A stretch of DNA of 64,000 bases from NCBI GenBank assembly GCA_910584375.1, contig CAJUAH010000003.1:124001-188000 (forward strand), given 5' to 3'. Source of the stretch: an uncultured Acetatifactor sp. (GTDB lineage Bacteria; Bacillota; Clostridia; Lachnospirales; Lachnospiraceae). The notes beneath the pieces were generated by a model. That model was given only the letters and a program-made list of their open reading frames with translations, was not told the DNA's origin and did no database searches. A program made the position numbers and the translations under genes. Below are positions 33,382 to 42,836 of this stretch, in pieces. Each line of letters begins with the position of its first letter. Position 1 is the stretch's first letter.

Positions 33382-35497
33382 GCTCCAGCACCTCGTAAAC
33401 CCGCAAGATCTCGCCCACGCTCCAGGCCTGGGCAAAACAACCCTTGGAGTTTATGGGATCGCCGCCGTCATAGATTTCCGGCAGCTGCCCCACACAGCCC
33501 TCCCGCAAAGCCGTTTCGATCCCTCTGAGCTGTTCCCTGACATACGCCCTGGCCTGTCGGGAATGATCGTTCACCTTCAGGTAGGCCAGGTAATACCCTC
33601 CCAGGGGAAAGGTCCACACGGTTCCCTGATGATACGCCAGATCCCGGTCCAGCTGCGCTCCTCCGTAAAAGGGATGAAACTGGCTGTCCTGGGGATCCAG
33701 CGTCCGCAGCCCCAGCGGTGTGTAAAGCTTGCGGAACACTGTCTCCACCACCTGTTTTTCCTTATCCCTGGGCAACAGGGAGAAGGGCAGGGACACCGCC
33801 CATATCTGGTTGCACCGTATCTGATCGTCCGCCTCTGTGCCGGATATCACATCCCGCAGGCATCCCTTTTCCTGATTCCAGTAAAGCGGCTCAAACGCCG
33901 CATACACCCGGTCCGCCATGGCGCCGTAATCCGGTTCTGGCCGGGGGATCCCCTCCTCGGCCCGGGCGCCCTGGGGTACATGCGCCCCAGGCGAGTCTCC
34001 TCCCGGCAGACTTGTCTGGAACTGCCCGGCCTCGCCCAGTCCGGCGTCGTACAGTTCCTGCATAACGCGCAGGGCATTGTACCAGTACGCATTGATCTCC
34101 ACCGGCTTTCCGTGACGGGGCGTGGGAAGGATATCCTCTACCCGCACATCCATCCATGTCACCTGATCATATCCCTGCCCCGCCATGATCAAACCGTCCT
34201 GATCCATGTGTATCCCGTGATCCGTCCCGTTCGCATACCAATAGACAATATCCCGCATCACAGGATATGCCTGTCTCACAAAGGCATTGTCCCCCGTCCT
34301 GCGCAGATACTCATATACGGCAAGAATAAACAGCAGCGCCGCGTCCGCCGTATTGTACGCGGCCGCCTCCGTGCCCTCGGGGAACAGATTGGGCATCAGG
34401 CCCCCGCGGCAATGAACCATAAACGTCCGCAGGATACTCCTGGCCGTATCATACTGTCTGGTAGACAGACAGCACCCCACCAGCGCGATCATAGTGTCCC
34501 GCCCCCAGTCCTCAAAAAAGGGAAAGCCTGCCAGAATAGTCTTTTCCCCGGTGGAATCCCGATAAGAGATAAACTGATCCGCCGCGGCCGCCAGTGCCCT
34601 GGCGGTCTCATCATGAAATCTCTCCTGCAGATTCTTTCTATGATTTGATACATTCTGCAAGATTTCTGTCATATTGGCCAGTTTTTCCTCTATTCCGTAC
34701 ACAATTTCCAGTGTTTTCTCTTCACCGGCCTCCACGTCAAAATATATCTCATGATTTACCGCCGTGCGGCCCAGCGCCATCTTGCCGTCTCTCACATCAT
34801 CGCCATAGTACAGATCCTCATGATATTGAACCGGTATCTCCGCGCATATCCCATTGGTGCGCAGATACAGCGTCTGTCCGTTGGAGGTAATCTGCCCCTT
34901 TCGGATCCGGACTCTGCCCGGCTCCCGCGCATCGCTGTATGCGCCGGTGTCACCGCTTTGCCCCATATCTTCCATTCGGCACGAGAACTGCTGCTCTGTC
35001 CGCAGCCGCTGACCCTTGGGAACAAATTGCAGATGCGGACGGACTGTCAATGTCACGGCGCTTTGAGAGCGGTTTCTGATACGGTAAGATATCCCCACCG
35101 TATTACGGCCCTGCATGAGAGCGATGGTCCGTACCACTTCCACACCCTGAACCAGATAGCTCCAAACCGGATAATCCTCATAGGCAAAACCGGTCTGCAG
35201 ACGATACCCGTCCTCCCGCTTTTCATGACACTGAAAATCCTGGCTGGAGAGAAAGAGCCGCCCGGAGGGGGAATGCCCGTCGCCTCCCGGCGAGAGCTCC
35301 TCTTCCAGCCTGTGGATCATATTGTACCGATGATTGGGAGAATGGGTACAGGCCATCAGCACAGCCTGGTCATTGCGGCTGCAGGAGGCGATCATACTGA
35401 GAGAGGAAAATCCCCCCAGTCCATTGGTCATCAGATAGCAATTTTCCTCGCCCCGTTCAAAGGTTCTCCAATCCCGTCTGCCATATTGAAATCGCAT
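33374..35497 (-). CDS. Glycogen debranching enzyme (amylo-alpha-1,6-glucosidase type)
   Basis: 707 residues. An N-terminal beta-rich domain (GDE_N-like, about 1-270; start RFQYGRRDWRTFERGEENCYL) precedes a (alpha/alpha)6 GDE_C domain. Characteristic blocks are FPFFEDWGRDTMIALVG (about 335), GLMPNLFPEG and NAYWYNALRVM. It removes alpha-1,6-linked glucose stubs from branched dextrins or glycogen. A low-complexity insert around residues 495-515 (PGGDSPGAHVPQGARAEEG) is unusual. The ATG at 35497 has AGGGG seven bases away; the ATG two codons earlier is too close. Confidence 0.85.
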   Translation of the reverse strand: MRFQYGRRDWRTFERGEENCYLMTNGLGGFSSLSMIASCSRNDQAVLMACTHSPNHRYNMIHRLEEELSPGGDGHSPSGRLFLSSQDFQCHEKREDGYRLQTGFAYEDYPVWSYLVQGVEVVRTIALMQGRNTVGISYRIRNRSQSAVTLTVRPHLQFVPKGQRLRTEQQFSCRMEDMGQSGDTGAYSDAREPGRVRIRKGQITSNGQTLYLRTNGICAEIPVQYHEDLYYGDDVRDGKMALGRTAVNHEIYFDVEAGEEKTLEIVYGIEEKLANMTEILQNVSNHRKNLQERFHDETARALAAAADQFISYRDSTGEKTILAGFPFFEDWGRDTMIALVGCCLSTRQYDTARSILRTFMVHCRGGLMPNLFPEGTEAAAYNTADAALLFILAVYEYLRRTGDNAFVRQAYPVMRDIVYWYANGTDHGIHMDQDGLIMAGQGYDQVTWMDVRVEDILPTPRHGKPVEINAYWYNALRVMQELYDAGLGEAGQFQTSLPGGDSPGAHVPQGARAEEGIPRPEPDYGAMADRVYAAFEPLYWNQEKGCLRDVISGTEADDQIRCNQIWAVSLPFSLLPRDKEKQVVETVFRKLYTPLGLRTLDPQDSQFHPFYGGAQLDRDLAYHQGTVWTFPLGGYYLAYLKVNDHSRQARAYVREQLRGIETALREGCVGQLPEIYDGGDPINSKGCFAQAWSVGEILRVYEVLEHV

Positions 35498-35535
35498 AAT
35501 CATACCCCTTTGCGTGTTTTTACCCTAAAATCACT

Positions 35536-37509
35536 CTACGGTTTTTGTGTATCCGGCACAAGTCCCAGCATTATGCCGCTGCAGGGCGCAGCGGAGACTG
35601 TGCCCTGCCTGCAAGCCGATGTCTCCGGCATACAGTCCGCCTGTTTACCGTCCGCCAGGACTTTCCATTGCCCCTGGGGCAGATGCGTTTCGATCACCTC
35701 ATCGGAAGCATTGAAGACCACAAACAACTCCGGCCAGTCCACAGCCGTTTTCCAATCTTTGCCAGGACGGTTATCCAGACGAAATGCCACCGCCCCCGGC
35801 TGAAGTATCTCCTGTTCTAACATGCGTTTGGCGGCGGAGGCGCTCTTGTCACACAGTCCCGGCAGCCGCTTGCGCAACCGGATCAGGCCCCTGTAATATT
35901 TCACCAGCTCCCCGTATTCCACCGACTGTCTCCAGCGCAGCATATTGATCTCCGGGTGAGATCGGTAGCTGTTCCCCTCACCCAGCTTGGTACGCGCAAA
36001 TTCCTCACCCGCATGAATAAACAGGTTGCCCTGACAGCTAAAACAGATCATGGCCGCCAGTCTATTGGCGCGCAGCACGTCCTCATACGGAATATTGAAA
36101 TCGGCATCCTGTCCGTGAAGAGATATGACCAGCTTATCCCACAGGGTAAAATTGTCATGAGCAGACACATAGTTGATAATCTGGGAACAGCTCTTAGGCC
36201 GGAATTTTCCGTTTACAGAAGGATTGCCTCGCCATGCTGTCACTGCCTGCAATACCTTCTTCTCCAGATCCTTTCCTCCGTTTACAAACCCCGGCTCCTC
36301 ACCATAAAATACATGCCCCTTGATCACATCTCTTGTATCGTCCCCGAAGATCGCGATATTTTCGTCCAAATACCCGATATTTTCTTTCAGGGCGGCATGC
36401 GTTCCCTCCTCCATGGGAGATTCCGCAGCCCTCCAGGGTTCCCCGTACAGCAGTATCTCTCCTTTTCCAAACTCCCGGTCCAGCTCCCGCCGTATCCTGT
36501 TCATCAATTCCACTGTTAAAAGCCCCATCAGATCAAATCTGAAACCGTCCAGGTGATATTCTCTGGCCCAATACAGCACGGAGTTGACGATATAGTTATC
36601 CACCATTTGTCTGCCCACAGCCATATCGCTGCCGCATGCGGAACCGTTGGACAGAGTTCCGTCCTCCAGGCGGCGGCAAAAATACCCCGGCGCTGTTCTC
36701 TCCAGCCAGGAATCCGCGTCCTGGGTATGGTTATACACCACATCCATGACCACCCGGATACCCGCCCGGTGCAGCGCCTGGATCATTTCCTTGCACTCCC
36801 GGATACGCGTCGTACCGTCATGCACATCCGTGGCATAGGAACCCTCCGGCACATTATAATTCACCGGGTCGTACCCCCAGTTAAACTGCTCCCCATCGCC
36901 GTCCTCATCCAGCCAGCCAAAGTCGAAAAAGGGCAGTAAATGCACATGGGTGACGCCCAGCTCCTTCAGATAAGCCATGCAAGTGGGATACGCGCCGTTT
37001 CCTCCCGGCACCGTAAACGCTTTGTATTTTCCGCGGTACTCCGCAGGGACGCCGCTGTCGGGGTCGTGGGAAAAATCCTTGATATGCAGCTCATATATAA
37101 TGTTTTCCACGGGACGGGGAGGGGGCGCGTCTTTTTCAAATCCCTCCGGATCGGTGCGCTCCAGATCCACCACCATACTGCGGTAGCCGTTGCATCCGCA
37201 TCCCACGGCGTAGGGATCCGCAGTCTGCACACATTTTTCCGCCGTCCGGATACGATAGTCATAATAAAGGCCGTGAAGATCCCCTTCCAGATGTTGACTC
37301 CAGACTCCCCGCTCCTGTTTCTCCATATTCAGAATACGGAAATGGTCTGTTTTCCTGTCCCCGTCCCGGTAAAGACACAGCTCGACCCTGTCCGCAAAGG
37401 GCGCCCACAGCTTAAAGTCCGTTCCCTGAGGGCTACAGACTATTCCCAGATCCCCGCCGTCATATCCGTATTCCGTATCAAATTCTCTGAAATAACGAAA
37501 TTCTTCCAT
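35536..37509 (-). CDS. pulA: Type I pullulanase (GH13)
   Basis: 657 residues, no signal peptide. A CBM48-like domain lies at about 20-110, then the GH13 barrel. Motifs: FNWGYDPVNYNVPEGSY (type I pullulanase YNWGYDP block), DVVYNHT, DGFRFDLMG (nucleophile Asp), LLYGEPW (acid/base Glu) and YVSAHDNFTLWD (stabilising Asp). It hydrolyses alpha-1,6 branches in pullulan and limit dextrins inside the cell. It is the first gene of the operon pulA, debranching enzyme, HAD, GH31, and a terminator separates it from the transporter genes upstream. Confidence 0.92.
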   Translation of the reverse strand: MEEFRYFREFDTEYGYDGGDLGIVCSPQGTDFKLWAPFADRVELCLYRDGDRKTDHFRILNMEKQERGVWSQHLEGDLHGLYYDYRIRTAEKCVQTADPYAVGCGCNGYRSMVVDLERTDPEGFEKDAPPPRPVENIIYELHIKDFSHDPDSGVPAEYRGKYKAFTVPGGNGAYPTCMAYLKELGVTHVHLLPFFDFGWLDEDGDGEQFNWGYDPVNYNVPEGSYATDVHDGTTRIRECKEMIQALHRAGIRVVMDVVYNHTQDADSWLERTAPGYFCRRLEDGTLSNGSACGSDMAVGRQMVDNYIVNSVLYWAREYHLDGFRFDLMGLLTVELMNRIRRELDREFGKGEILLYGEPWRAAESPMEEGTHAALKENIGYLDENIAIFGDDTRDVIKGHVFYGEEPGFVNGGKDLEKKVLQAVTAWRGNPSVNGKFRPKSCSQIINYVSAHDNFTLWDKLVISLHGQDADFNIPYEDVLRANRLAAMICFSCQGNLFIHAGEEFARTKLGEGNSYRSHPEINMLRWRQSVEYGELVKYYRGLIRLRKRLPGLCDKSASAAKRMLEQEILQPGAVAFRLDNRPGKDWKTAVDWPELFVVFNASDEVIETHLPQGQWKVLADGKQADCMPETSACRQGTVSAAPCSGIMLGLVPDTQKP

Positions 37510-37570
37510 GCCAACCTCCGATCCGCCGCCTCCCGGCGACTGTCATTCTGCCCCTATGGGCATAAAGAGA

Positions 37571-37607
37571 GCCGCTGCAAAATAAACATATCTTTTTTCG
37601 CAGCGGC
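37571..37607 (-). terminator. Terminator after the maltodextrin permease genes
   Basis: Arms GCCGCTGC (37571-37578) and GCAGCGGC (37600-37607), followed by TCTCTTTATG on the minus strand. The U-tract is broken, so read-through into pulA is possible. Confidence 0.65.
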
Positions 37608-37634
37608 CCCCGTCTCTGACAGAACCTGCGGGGA

Positions 37635-38486
37635 CTAACCCTTTACAGCCCCCGACAATCCTTCCACATAGCATCTCTGCGTCAATACGAACAGAATAGA
37701 TATGGGAATGGATATCAATACGCAGCCCGCATAGAATTGCGTATAGAATGTCTCCACATACTCTTTTTCCAACATGGTCCACAGGCCGATGGCAATGGTG
37801 TAGTACTTGGTGTCATTACCCATGATAACCTTGGCGAAAATATAATCCACCCAGGGACCCATGAACGTGGTGATCAATGTATAGGTGATGATCGGCTTGG
37901 ACATGGGGATCGTCACATGAATAAAGGTATCCCATTTGGTGGCTCCGTCGATATAGGCCGCCTCGTCAATGGTCTTGGGAATCGTATCAAAGAAACCCTT
38001 TGCCATATAGAAACCCAGCCCCGCGCCGCCGGAATACACCATGACCAGCGCAACCTGCTTGAGCACGCCTGTCTCCAGGAATCCCAAACCCTTCAGGATA
38101 TAGTACACGGCGATCATGGACATAAACCCGGGGAACATGCCCAGAATCAGCGCAATGTTCATAAAGGGTTTGCGCATCTTAAATTTCAGACGGCTCATAC
38201 AGTAGGACACGCACAGCACGAAAAACGCTGCGATGACGGTACTGATAATGGCGATCACCAATGTGTTGGTGAACCATCTGAAAAAGTCGATCTGGCTGGT
38301 GGATTTGAACAGGTTTTTATAGTTATCCAGCGTAAAACCTCTGGGCCATATATAGCTTTTGTAGGAACCGCTCTCCTTTCTAAAGGAGGTCAGCACCACA
38401 TAAAATATGGGCAGCACCCAGATAAAGCTGAGTATGGCCAGCAGTATATGAACGAATGTGTTGGTGATAAATCTCTTCGCTTTCAT
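37635..38486 (-). CDS. malG: Maltodextrin ABC transporter permease (MalG-like)
   Basis: 283 residues with six helices. The coupling-loop motif DEAAYIDGATKWDTFIHVTI (EAA motif) that docks to the ATPase is intact. The start touches the malF stop by one to two bases. Pairing with malF and malE, and the neighbouring alpha-glucan enzymes, supports maltodextrin uptake. Confidence 0.88.
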   Translation of the reverse strand: MKAKRFITNTFVHILLAILSFIWVLPIFYVVLTSFRKESGSYKSYIWPRGFTLDNYKNLFKSTSQIDFFRWFTNTLVIAIISTVIAAFFVLCVSYCMSRLKFKMRKPFMNIALILGMFPGFMSMIAVYYILKGLGFLETGVLKQVALVMVYSGGAGLGFYMAKGFFDTIPKTIDEAAYIDGATKWDTFIHVTIPMSKPIITYTLITTFMGPWVDYIFAKVIMGNDTKYYTIAIGLWTMLEKEYVETFYTQFYAGCVLISIPISILFVLTQRCYVEGLSGAVKG

Positions 38487-39883
38487 TATTGGAACGCCCC
38501 CTCATCTTTGTAAGAACCGGTGTGCCGGTAGGTCAACAGTGACAGAGTAGCCAGAATAATGAATACCAGGATACCGATTACAGCGCCCAGGTTGTAGTCC
38601 TTCTGCGTGATCGTCAGACGGTACAGCCAGGTGACCAGCAGATCCGTCTTACCTGCGTAATAGTAATCCAGCGTATCGGGTCCGCCGCCGGAGAGCAGGA
38701 ATATCACGTTAAAGTTATTGATATTTCCTGTGAAGGATGTGATCAGGTTAGGCGTCATAATAAACACGATATAAGGGATCGTGATCTTGCGGAAGATCAC
38801 AAACGCGCTGGCGCCGTCGATCTTGGCCGCCTCATACAGCTCCGCCGGTATATTCTGCAGGATACCTGTGGTGGACAGCATGGTAAAGGGAATACCGATC
38901 CACAGATTAATGCAGATAATCGTGATCTTAGCCAGCGTGGGGTCCGTGAAGAACGGAACGGATTCCGTAGCGCCGATCATGCCGATCTCCCGCAGCAGTA
39001 CGTTTACGGGACCGTTGGCATTAAAGATAGTTCTCATACTCAGCAGGGATACGAACTGAGGAACCGCGATGGACAGCACAAACATAAATCTCCAGAATCC
39101 CTTGATACGGGTTCCCTTGCGGTTGATCAGCAGCGCCAGTATGATGCCCAGTATAAAGCAACTGAAAGTAGCGCACACGGCCCAGATCAGCGTCCAGCTC
39201 AGCACCGGCCAGAATGTGGCGGCCAGCTTGCTGCCCTGTCCCAGCATGGTCTTAAAATTATCCAGACCCACCCAGCCAAACAGATTTCCGGGAGGCTGAT
39301 GCTCATGGTCATAGCTGGTAAACGCGATCAGGATCATAAAGATCAATGGTATAATGGTAAAGATGATAATACCGATAATAGGCAGCGCCATCAATCCGGT
39401 GTGAATATTTTCCTCCCGGAGAGAGAGCAGATCATCCTTAAAGGTGGGGACATGCATTCCCTTCTCCCTGCGCACCTGCGTGCAGTATGCGCTCTTTGCA
39501 GACATGCAGGCCACAAAGATTGCAGCCAGAGTAAGTACGATGGTGATAACGCCATAGAGCAGAAACAGCATGGAGTTATCCCCTGCGGTATATTCATAAA
39601 TTCCCAGAGCCTCATTGTATGTCTGACCCTGTTCCCTGGTTCCAAGCGTAATAAAGTTTCCAATGGCACTTATACCGAATGTAACCATATAAAAGATATA
39701 GGCGATCTCAATGGCCAGAAAGATCAACCCCCGCACGATCTGTTTATTCAAAATATTTCCGAGGCCAAAGACTATAAGCGAGCATTTGGTGATCGCGTTT
39801 CCTTTTGCGATCGCTTCACCCACACTTGCGTCGCTGGGTCTCCCGGAAGTCGTCTGCAATTTATTCTTCTTCAAAGCCCCCAT
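38486..39883 (-). CDS. malF: Maltodextrin ABC transporter permease (MalF-like)
   Basis: 465 residues with an N-terminal extension of about 150 residues holding extra helices (first at about 35-75), like enteric MalF and longer than ordinary sugar permeases. The EAA motif is ELYEAAKIDGASAFVIFRKI. The ATG at 39883 follows GAGGAGG by seven bases; the frame extension to 39898 would start inside that site. No ATPase gene lies nearby, so a shared MsmX/UgpC-type ATPase elsewhere is inferred. Confidence 0.87.
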   Translation of the reverse strand: MGALKKNKLQTTSGRPSDASVGEAIAKGNAITKCSLIVFGLGNILNKQIVRGLIFLAIEIAYIFYMVTFGISAIGNFITLGTREQGQTYNEALGIYEYTAGDNSMLFLLYGVITIVLTLAAIFVACMSAKSAYCTQVRREKGMHVPTFKDDLLSLREENIHTGLMALPIIGIIIFTIIPLIFMILIAFTSYDHEHQPPGNLFGWVGLDNFKTMLGQGSKLAATFWPVLSWTLIWAVCATFSCFILGIILALLINRKGTRIKGFWRFMFVLSIAVPQFVSLLSMRTIFNANGPVNVLLREIGMIGATESVPFFTDPTLAKITIICINLWIGIPFTMLSTTGILQNIPAELYEAAKIDGASAFVIFRKITIPYIVFIMTPNLITSFTGNINNFNVIFLLSGGGPDTLDYYYAGKTDLLVTWLYRLTITQKDYNLGAVIGILVFIILATLSLLTYRHTGSYKDEGAFQ

Positions 39884-39907
39884 ATGGAACCTCCTCATAT
39901 TTTAGGG

Positions 39908-39942
39908 GAAGATAAGGAAACCCCAGGGGTTTCCTTATCTTC
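39908..39942 (-). promoter_or_regulatory. Long intercistronic hairpin between malE and malF
   Basis: A perfect 17-bp arm pair GAAGATAAGGAAACCCC / GGGGTTTCCTTATCTTC with a one-base gap (a smaller paired length leaves a usable loop). No U-tract follows. Such hairpins typically protect the upstream binding-protein mRNA and lower expression of the permeases. Confidence 0.75.
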
Positions 39943-39967
39943 GGAATTTACATTTTGAGAAATACTG

Positions 39968-41245
39968 TTATTCCGCAGTCATAGCCGATACGAAAGTATC
40001 CATCTTCTCCTGCACGTTATCCTTGTTGATCGCGCCGCTGCGGATCTCTGTGGGAATAGCGCCGGCATAGGTCCAGTATCTGGTGGAGAATACGCTGTGG
40101 GAAGGCTGCATAACGCTGGCCTCGTTGGACTCCTTTACAATAACCGCTGCCAGAGGGTCTGCCATAACGGCGTCGCTGGAGCCCGCATTGATATTGGTGG
40201 GAACCTGCGCGGATTTCTGATAGCGCAGCGTCTGGTTCTCCTCATTGCCCAGGAAGGTAGCAAAGGCAACCGCCGCCGCCATGTTCTTGGAATGAGCGTT
40301 CACACCGATACACTTGGAACCGTAGAATCCAAGCAGCTGATAGTCATTGCCGTCGGGATTGAAGGTGGGGATCACGCCGATACCCATGTCGTCGCCCAGG
40401 ATATTCTTGTAGGTGTCATAGTTCCAGGAACCGTCGAACCACACGCCCAGTCTGTGATCCTCGATCAGCTCGGTAACGGAAATCTCGCCGTCATAAGCGC
40501 ATTTCGGATTGTTGATCAGGTCGATCAGATAATTGGTTACAGCTATACCTGTCTCATTGTTCCAATTTACGCCTGCAGCCAGATCGTTGCCCTCGGGACC
40601 GAACACGGTCAGGCCCGCGCCATAGTAGTACGCGCCCAGTTTCCAGCCGCCCGAAGACTCAAAGTAGTAATTGTATACATTGTCCCCGGTCTCCTTGGCC
40701 ATGATCTTCTCCAGGGAAGTCACGTCGTCCTCACTCATAATGGTCTTGTCATAGAACATGAAAAATGTGTTGTGGGTAAAAGGAATCGCATAGGTAGCAT
40801 CCCCGATCATAGCGGTGGCGCGCACGGAGTCAGCGATCGTCTCCTTCACCAGTTTCTCGGCGTCGCCGCCCAACTGCGCGATAGCGCCCGCGTCCACCAG
40901 CTCGATCAGCTGATCGGAGGCAAACAGGAATACGTCTGCCGCGGCGTCCACATCCTTCAGGACTTCCGTCTTGGCATTGTCCTCGCCCACGATCTCGGTG
41001 GTCCAGGTAATGTTCCACTCAGGATGCGCCTCTGCGAAAGCCTTCTGCTGCTCTTCCATGATGCCGGTATCCACCTGGTTCTGAGGGCACCAAACTTTCA
41101 AAGCTACGTCAGTGGTACCGCCGCTGGCGTTACCGCCGCCTGCGCTGTCGCTACTGCCCTGTCCGCTGCCTTCATTGCCACAGCCTGCCAGCATGGAAAC
41201 GGACAACATCGCTGCCAAAGTACATGCTAAAACTTTCTTTTTCAT
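39968..41245 (-). CDS. malE: Maltodextrin-binding lipoprotein (MalE-like)
   Basis: 425 residues from the ATG at 41245 with GAAGGAGG upstream. Lipoprotein signal MKKKVLACTLAAMLSV with lipobox LAGCG (Cys about 22), then a Gly/Ser linker. The mature part is a family 1 solute-binding fold: VALKVWCPQNQVDTG, AIPFTHNTFFMFYDKT and GVWFDGSWNYDTYKN are maltose-binding-protein-like blocks. First gene of the malE-malF-malG operon, with a LacI-type operator between promoter and start. Confidence 0.9.
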   Translation of the reverse strand: MKKKVLACTLAAMLSVSMLAGCGNEGSGQGSSDSAGGGNASGGTTDVALKVWCPQNQVDTGIMEEQQKAFAEAHPEWNITWTTEIVGEDNAKTEVLKDVDAAADVFLFASDQLIELVDAGAIAQLGGDAEKLVKETIADSVRATAMIGDATYAIPFTHNTFFMFYDKTIMSEDDVTSLEKIMAKETGDNVYNYYFESSGGWKLGAYYYGAGLTVFGPEGNDLAAGVNWNNETGIAVTNYLIDLINNPKCAYDGEISVTELIEDHRLGVWFDGSWNYDTYKNILGDDMGIGVIPTFNPDGNDYQLLGFYGSKCIGVNAHSKNMAAAVAFATFLGNEENQTLRYQKSAQVPTNINAGSSDAVMADPLAAVIVKESNEASVMQPSHSVFSTRYWTYAGAIPTEIRSGAINKDNVQEKMDTFVSAMTAE

Positions 41246-41273
41246 AAATTTATTCCTCCTTCTATACATGTTC

Positions 41274-41334
41274 CCGAAACAAGTTTCGGTATGTCGTTCC
41301 TCTACAAGCTAACATAGAATTTTCCAGATGTCAA
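41274..41334 (-). promoter_or_regulatory. malEFG promoter and LacI-type operator
   Basis: TTGACA on the minus strand (41329-41334) with a weak -10 TAGCTT (41306-41311) at 17 bp. Downstream is the perfect palindrome CCGAAAC-AA-GTTTCGG (41274-41289), positioned as a roadblock between promoter and malE. Confidence 0.75.
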
Positions 41335-41426
41335 CCACTATTTTCGGTATATTTTATACATTGCCGGCCTGTTTTTTGTGTCGTTTGTGCATTTTGTATA
41401 TTTTTATTTCCTTGTGCAACGATCTG

Positions 41427-41438
41427 TGTTTCGAAACA
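41427..41438. promoter_or_regulatory. Second LacI-type operator in the divergent region
   Basis: TGTTTCGAAACA, a perfect 12-bp palindrome with the same GTTTC/GAAAC words as the malE operator, roughly midway in the 467-bp malE-lacI gap. It could allow looping between the two promoters. Confidence 0.55.
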
Positions 41439-41541
41439 TTTGAATTTCTTATTTCGTGCCGGGAGTATGAAAAACTGCGCAGATTCCAAATATTTTGTGT
41501 GTATTTCCCAGAAATACTCCCCTGGTGTTTAGAAAATATCC

Positions 41542-41578
41542 TTGCATTTTTCTGTCCCCATTGCTATAATAAGTTTCG
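41542..41578 (+). promoter_or_regulatory. lacI-family regulator promoter with half operator
   Basis: TTGCAT (41542-41547), 17 bp, TATAAT (41565-41570), followed at once by AAGTTTCG (41571-41578), half of the malE operator. A further GCGAAAC lies at about 41663. Autoregulation is likely. Confidence 0.75.
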
Positions 41579-41712
41579 ATACAAGCTTTTTATTGGCATT
41601 TTTCACAAAAATATTTACAGGAATCACTGTATTACCGGGATTAAAACGTAATCGTTTTTGTTGCGAAACTTACCGTTGTTATCCGGCTGCCATTGATTCC
41701 GAAGGAGTACCT

Positions 41713-42708
41713 ATGACTACCATATCCGATATTGCCGCACGGCTGGGTATATCCAAGAGTACCGTTTCCAAGGCACTGCACAATGCCACCGATATCAGCG
41801 TGTCCATGCGCCAGAGAGTTCTGGAGACTGCGGCCGAAATGGGATATATCAACCGAAAGATCTCCGGCGCGGAGAAAAAACTCTGTATTTTGATTGAGAA
41901 CATGGACTATGAAACGCCCAACCAGTTTGGCCACGATATCGTACAGGGATTTCGCCAGATGGCGGAGCCTGACGGATGGATCGTAGAAGTCGTTCCTCTG
42001 GATATGGAATTTCAGAGGATGACGCCCTACGGGGTCTTTATGCTGGATCACGGCTATCAGGCTGCTTTTGTGCTGGGCTTTTCTTTGTTGGATCCCTGGA
42101 TGCAGGAATTCAAATCCACGCAAATCCCCACCGTTCTGTATGACAACTATATTAAGAACAATCCCTACACCGCTTCCGTGGGCTGCGACAATCAGGAGGG
42201 CATAGAACTGGCTGTCAAGCACCTGATGGGGTTGGGCCACAAGAAGATCGGCCTCATCTCAGGTCCCCTGGACTCCTATATATTAAAGGCCCGTTACCAG
42301 GCTTATCTCAGTGCCCTGAAAAAATACAAGCTGGAAATCAATGAGAACTATATAGGCCTGGGTTATTTTGTGGCGGAATCCACCAGAACTTATATTCCCC
42401 GACTGTTGGACAATGGGGTGACTGCCATCCTGTTTTCCCACGATGTGCGGGCTTTTTCCGCCATGACGGAGTGCAATGACAGAAGTATCCAGATTCCCCG
42501 GGATCTAAGCATTATCGGCTTTGACGATCTGCCCATGACCGCCTACACCACGCCGCCTCTTACCACGATCCGCCAGGACCGGATCGGTCTGGGCCGTTGC
42601 GGTTATTTTGCCACGGGCTGTCTGCTGGGAGGCCTGCCCATCGGTTCCATCCTGCTGCGAGCGCCCCTGATCGTCCGGGATTCTACCGGCCCGGCTCCAA
42701 AAGACTGA
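41713..42708 (+). CDS. LacI family regulator of the maltodextrin operon
   Basis: 331 residues. LacI HTH at the N-terminus (TISDIAARLGISKSTVSKAL, about 3-22), hinge near 50-60, then a periplasmic-binding-like effector domain with VGCDNQEGIELAVKHLMGLG and IIGFDDLPMTAYTTPPLTTI. AAGGAG precedes the ATG at 41713; the frame is open upstream but without a ribosome site. It is divergent from malEFG and shares GTTTC operators with it, so control by a maltodextrin signal is inferred. Confidence 0.9.
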   Translation: MTTISDIAARLGISKSTVSKALHNATDISVSMRQRVLETAAEMGYINRKISGAEKKLCILIENMDYETPNQFGHDIVQGFRQMAEPDGWIVEVVPLDMEFQRMTPYGVFMLDHGYQAAFVLGFSLLDPWMQEFKSTQIPTVLYDNYIKNNPYTASVGCDNQEGIELAVKHLMGLGHKKIGLISGPLDSYILKARYQAYLSALKKYKLEINENYIGLGYFVAESTRTYIPRLLDNGVTAILFSHDVRAFSAMTECNDRSIQIPRDLSIIGFDDLPMTAYTTPPLTTIRQDRIGLGRCGYFATGCLLGGLPIGSILLRAPLIVRDSTGPAPKD

Positions 42709-42796
42709 AACCCTTTTCGATGAACATATACTCATTATTGACATATATTTTGTCTGTTAAGATGGGAAAATTTGTTAATGATGCGCATAAAGAATC

Positions 42797-42836
42797 CGGG
42801 CGGAAAGCTTATCAGAATACTTTCCGCCCGACTTTT
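42797..42836. terminator. Terminator between the lacI-type gene and the secreted protein gene
   Basis: Arms CGGGCGGAAAG (42797-42807) and CTTTCCGCCCG (42820-42830), then ACTTTTAG. It serves the plus-strand regulator and may act on the convergent gene as well. Confidence 0.85.
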
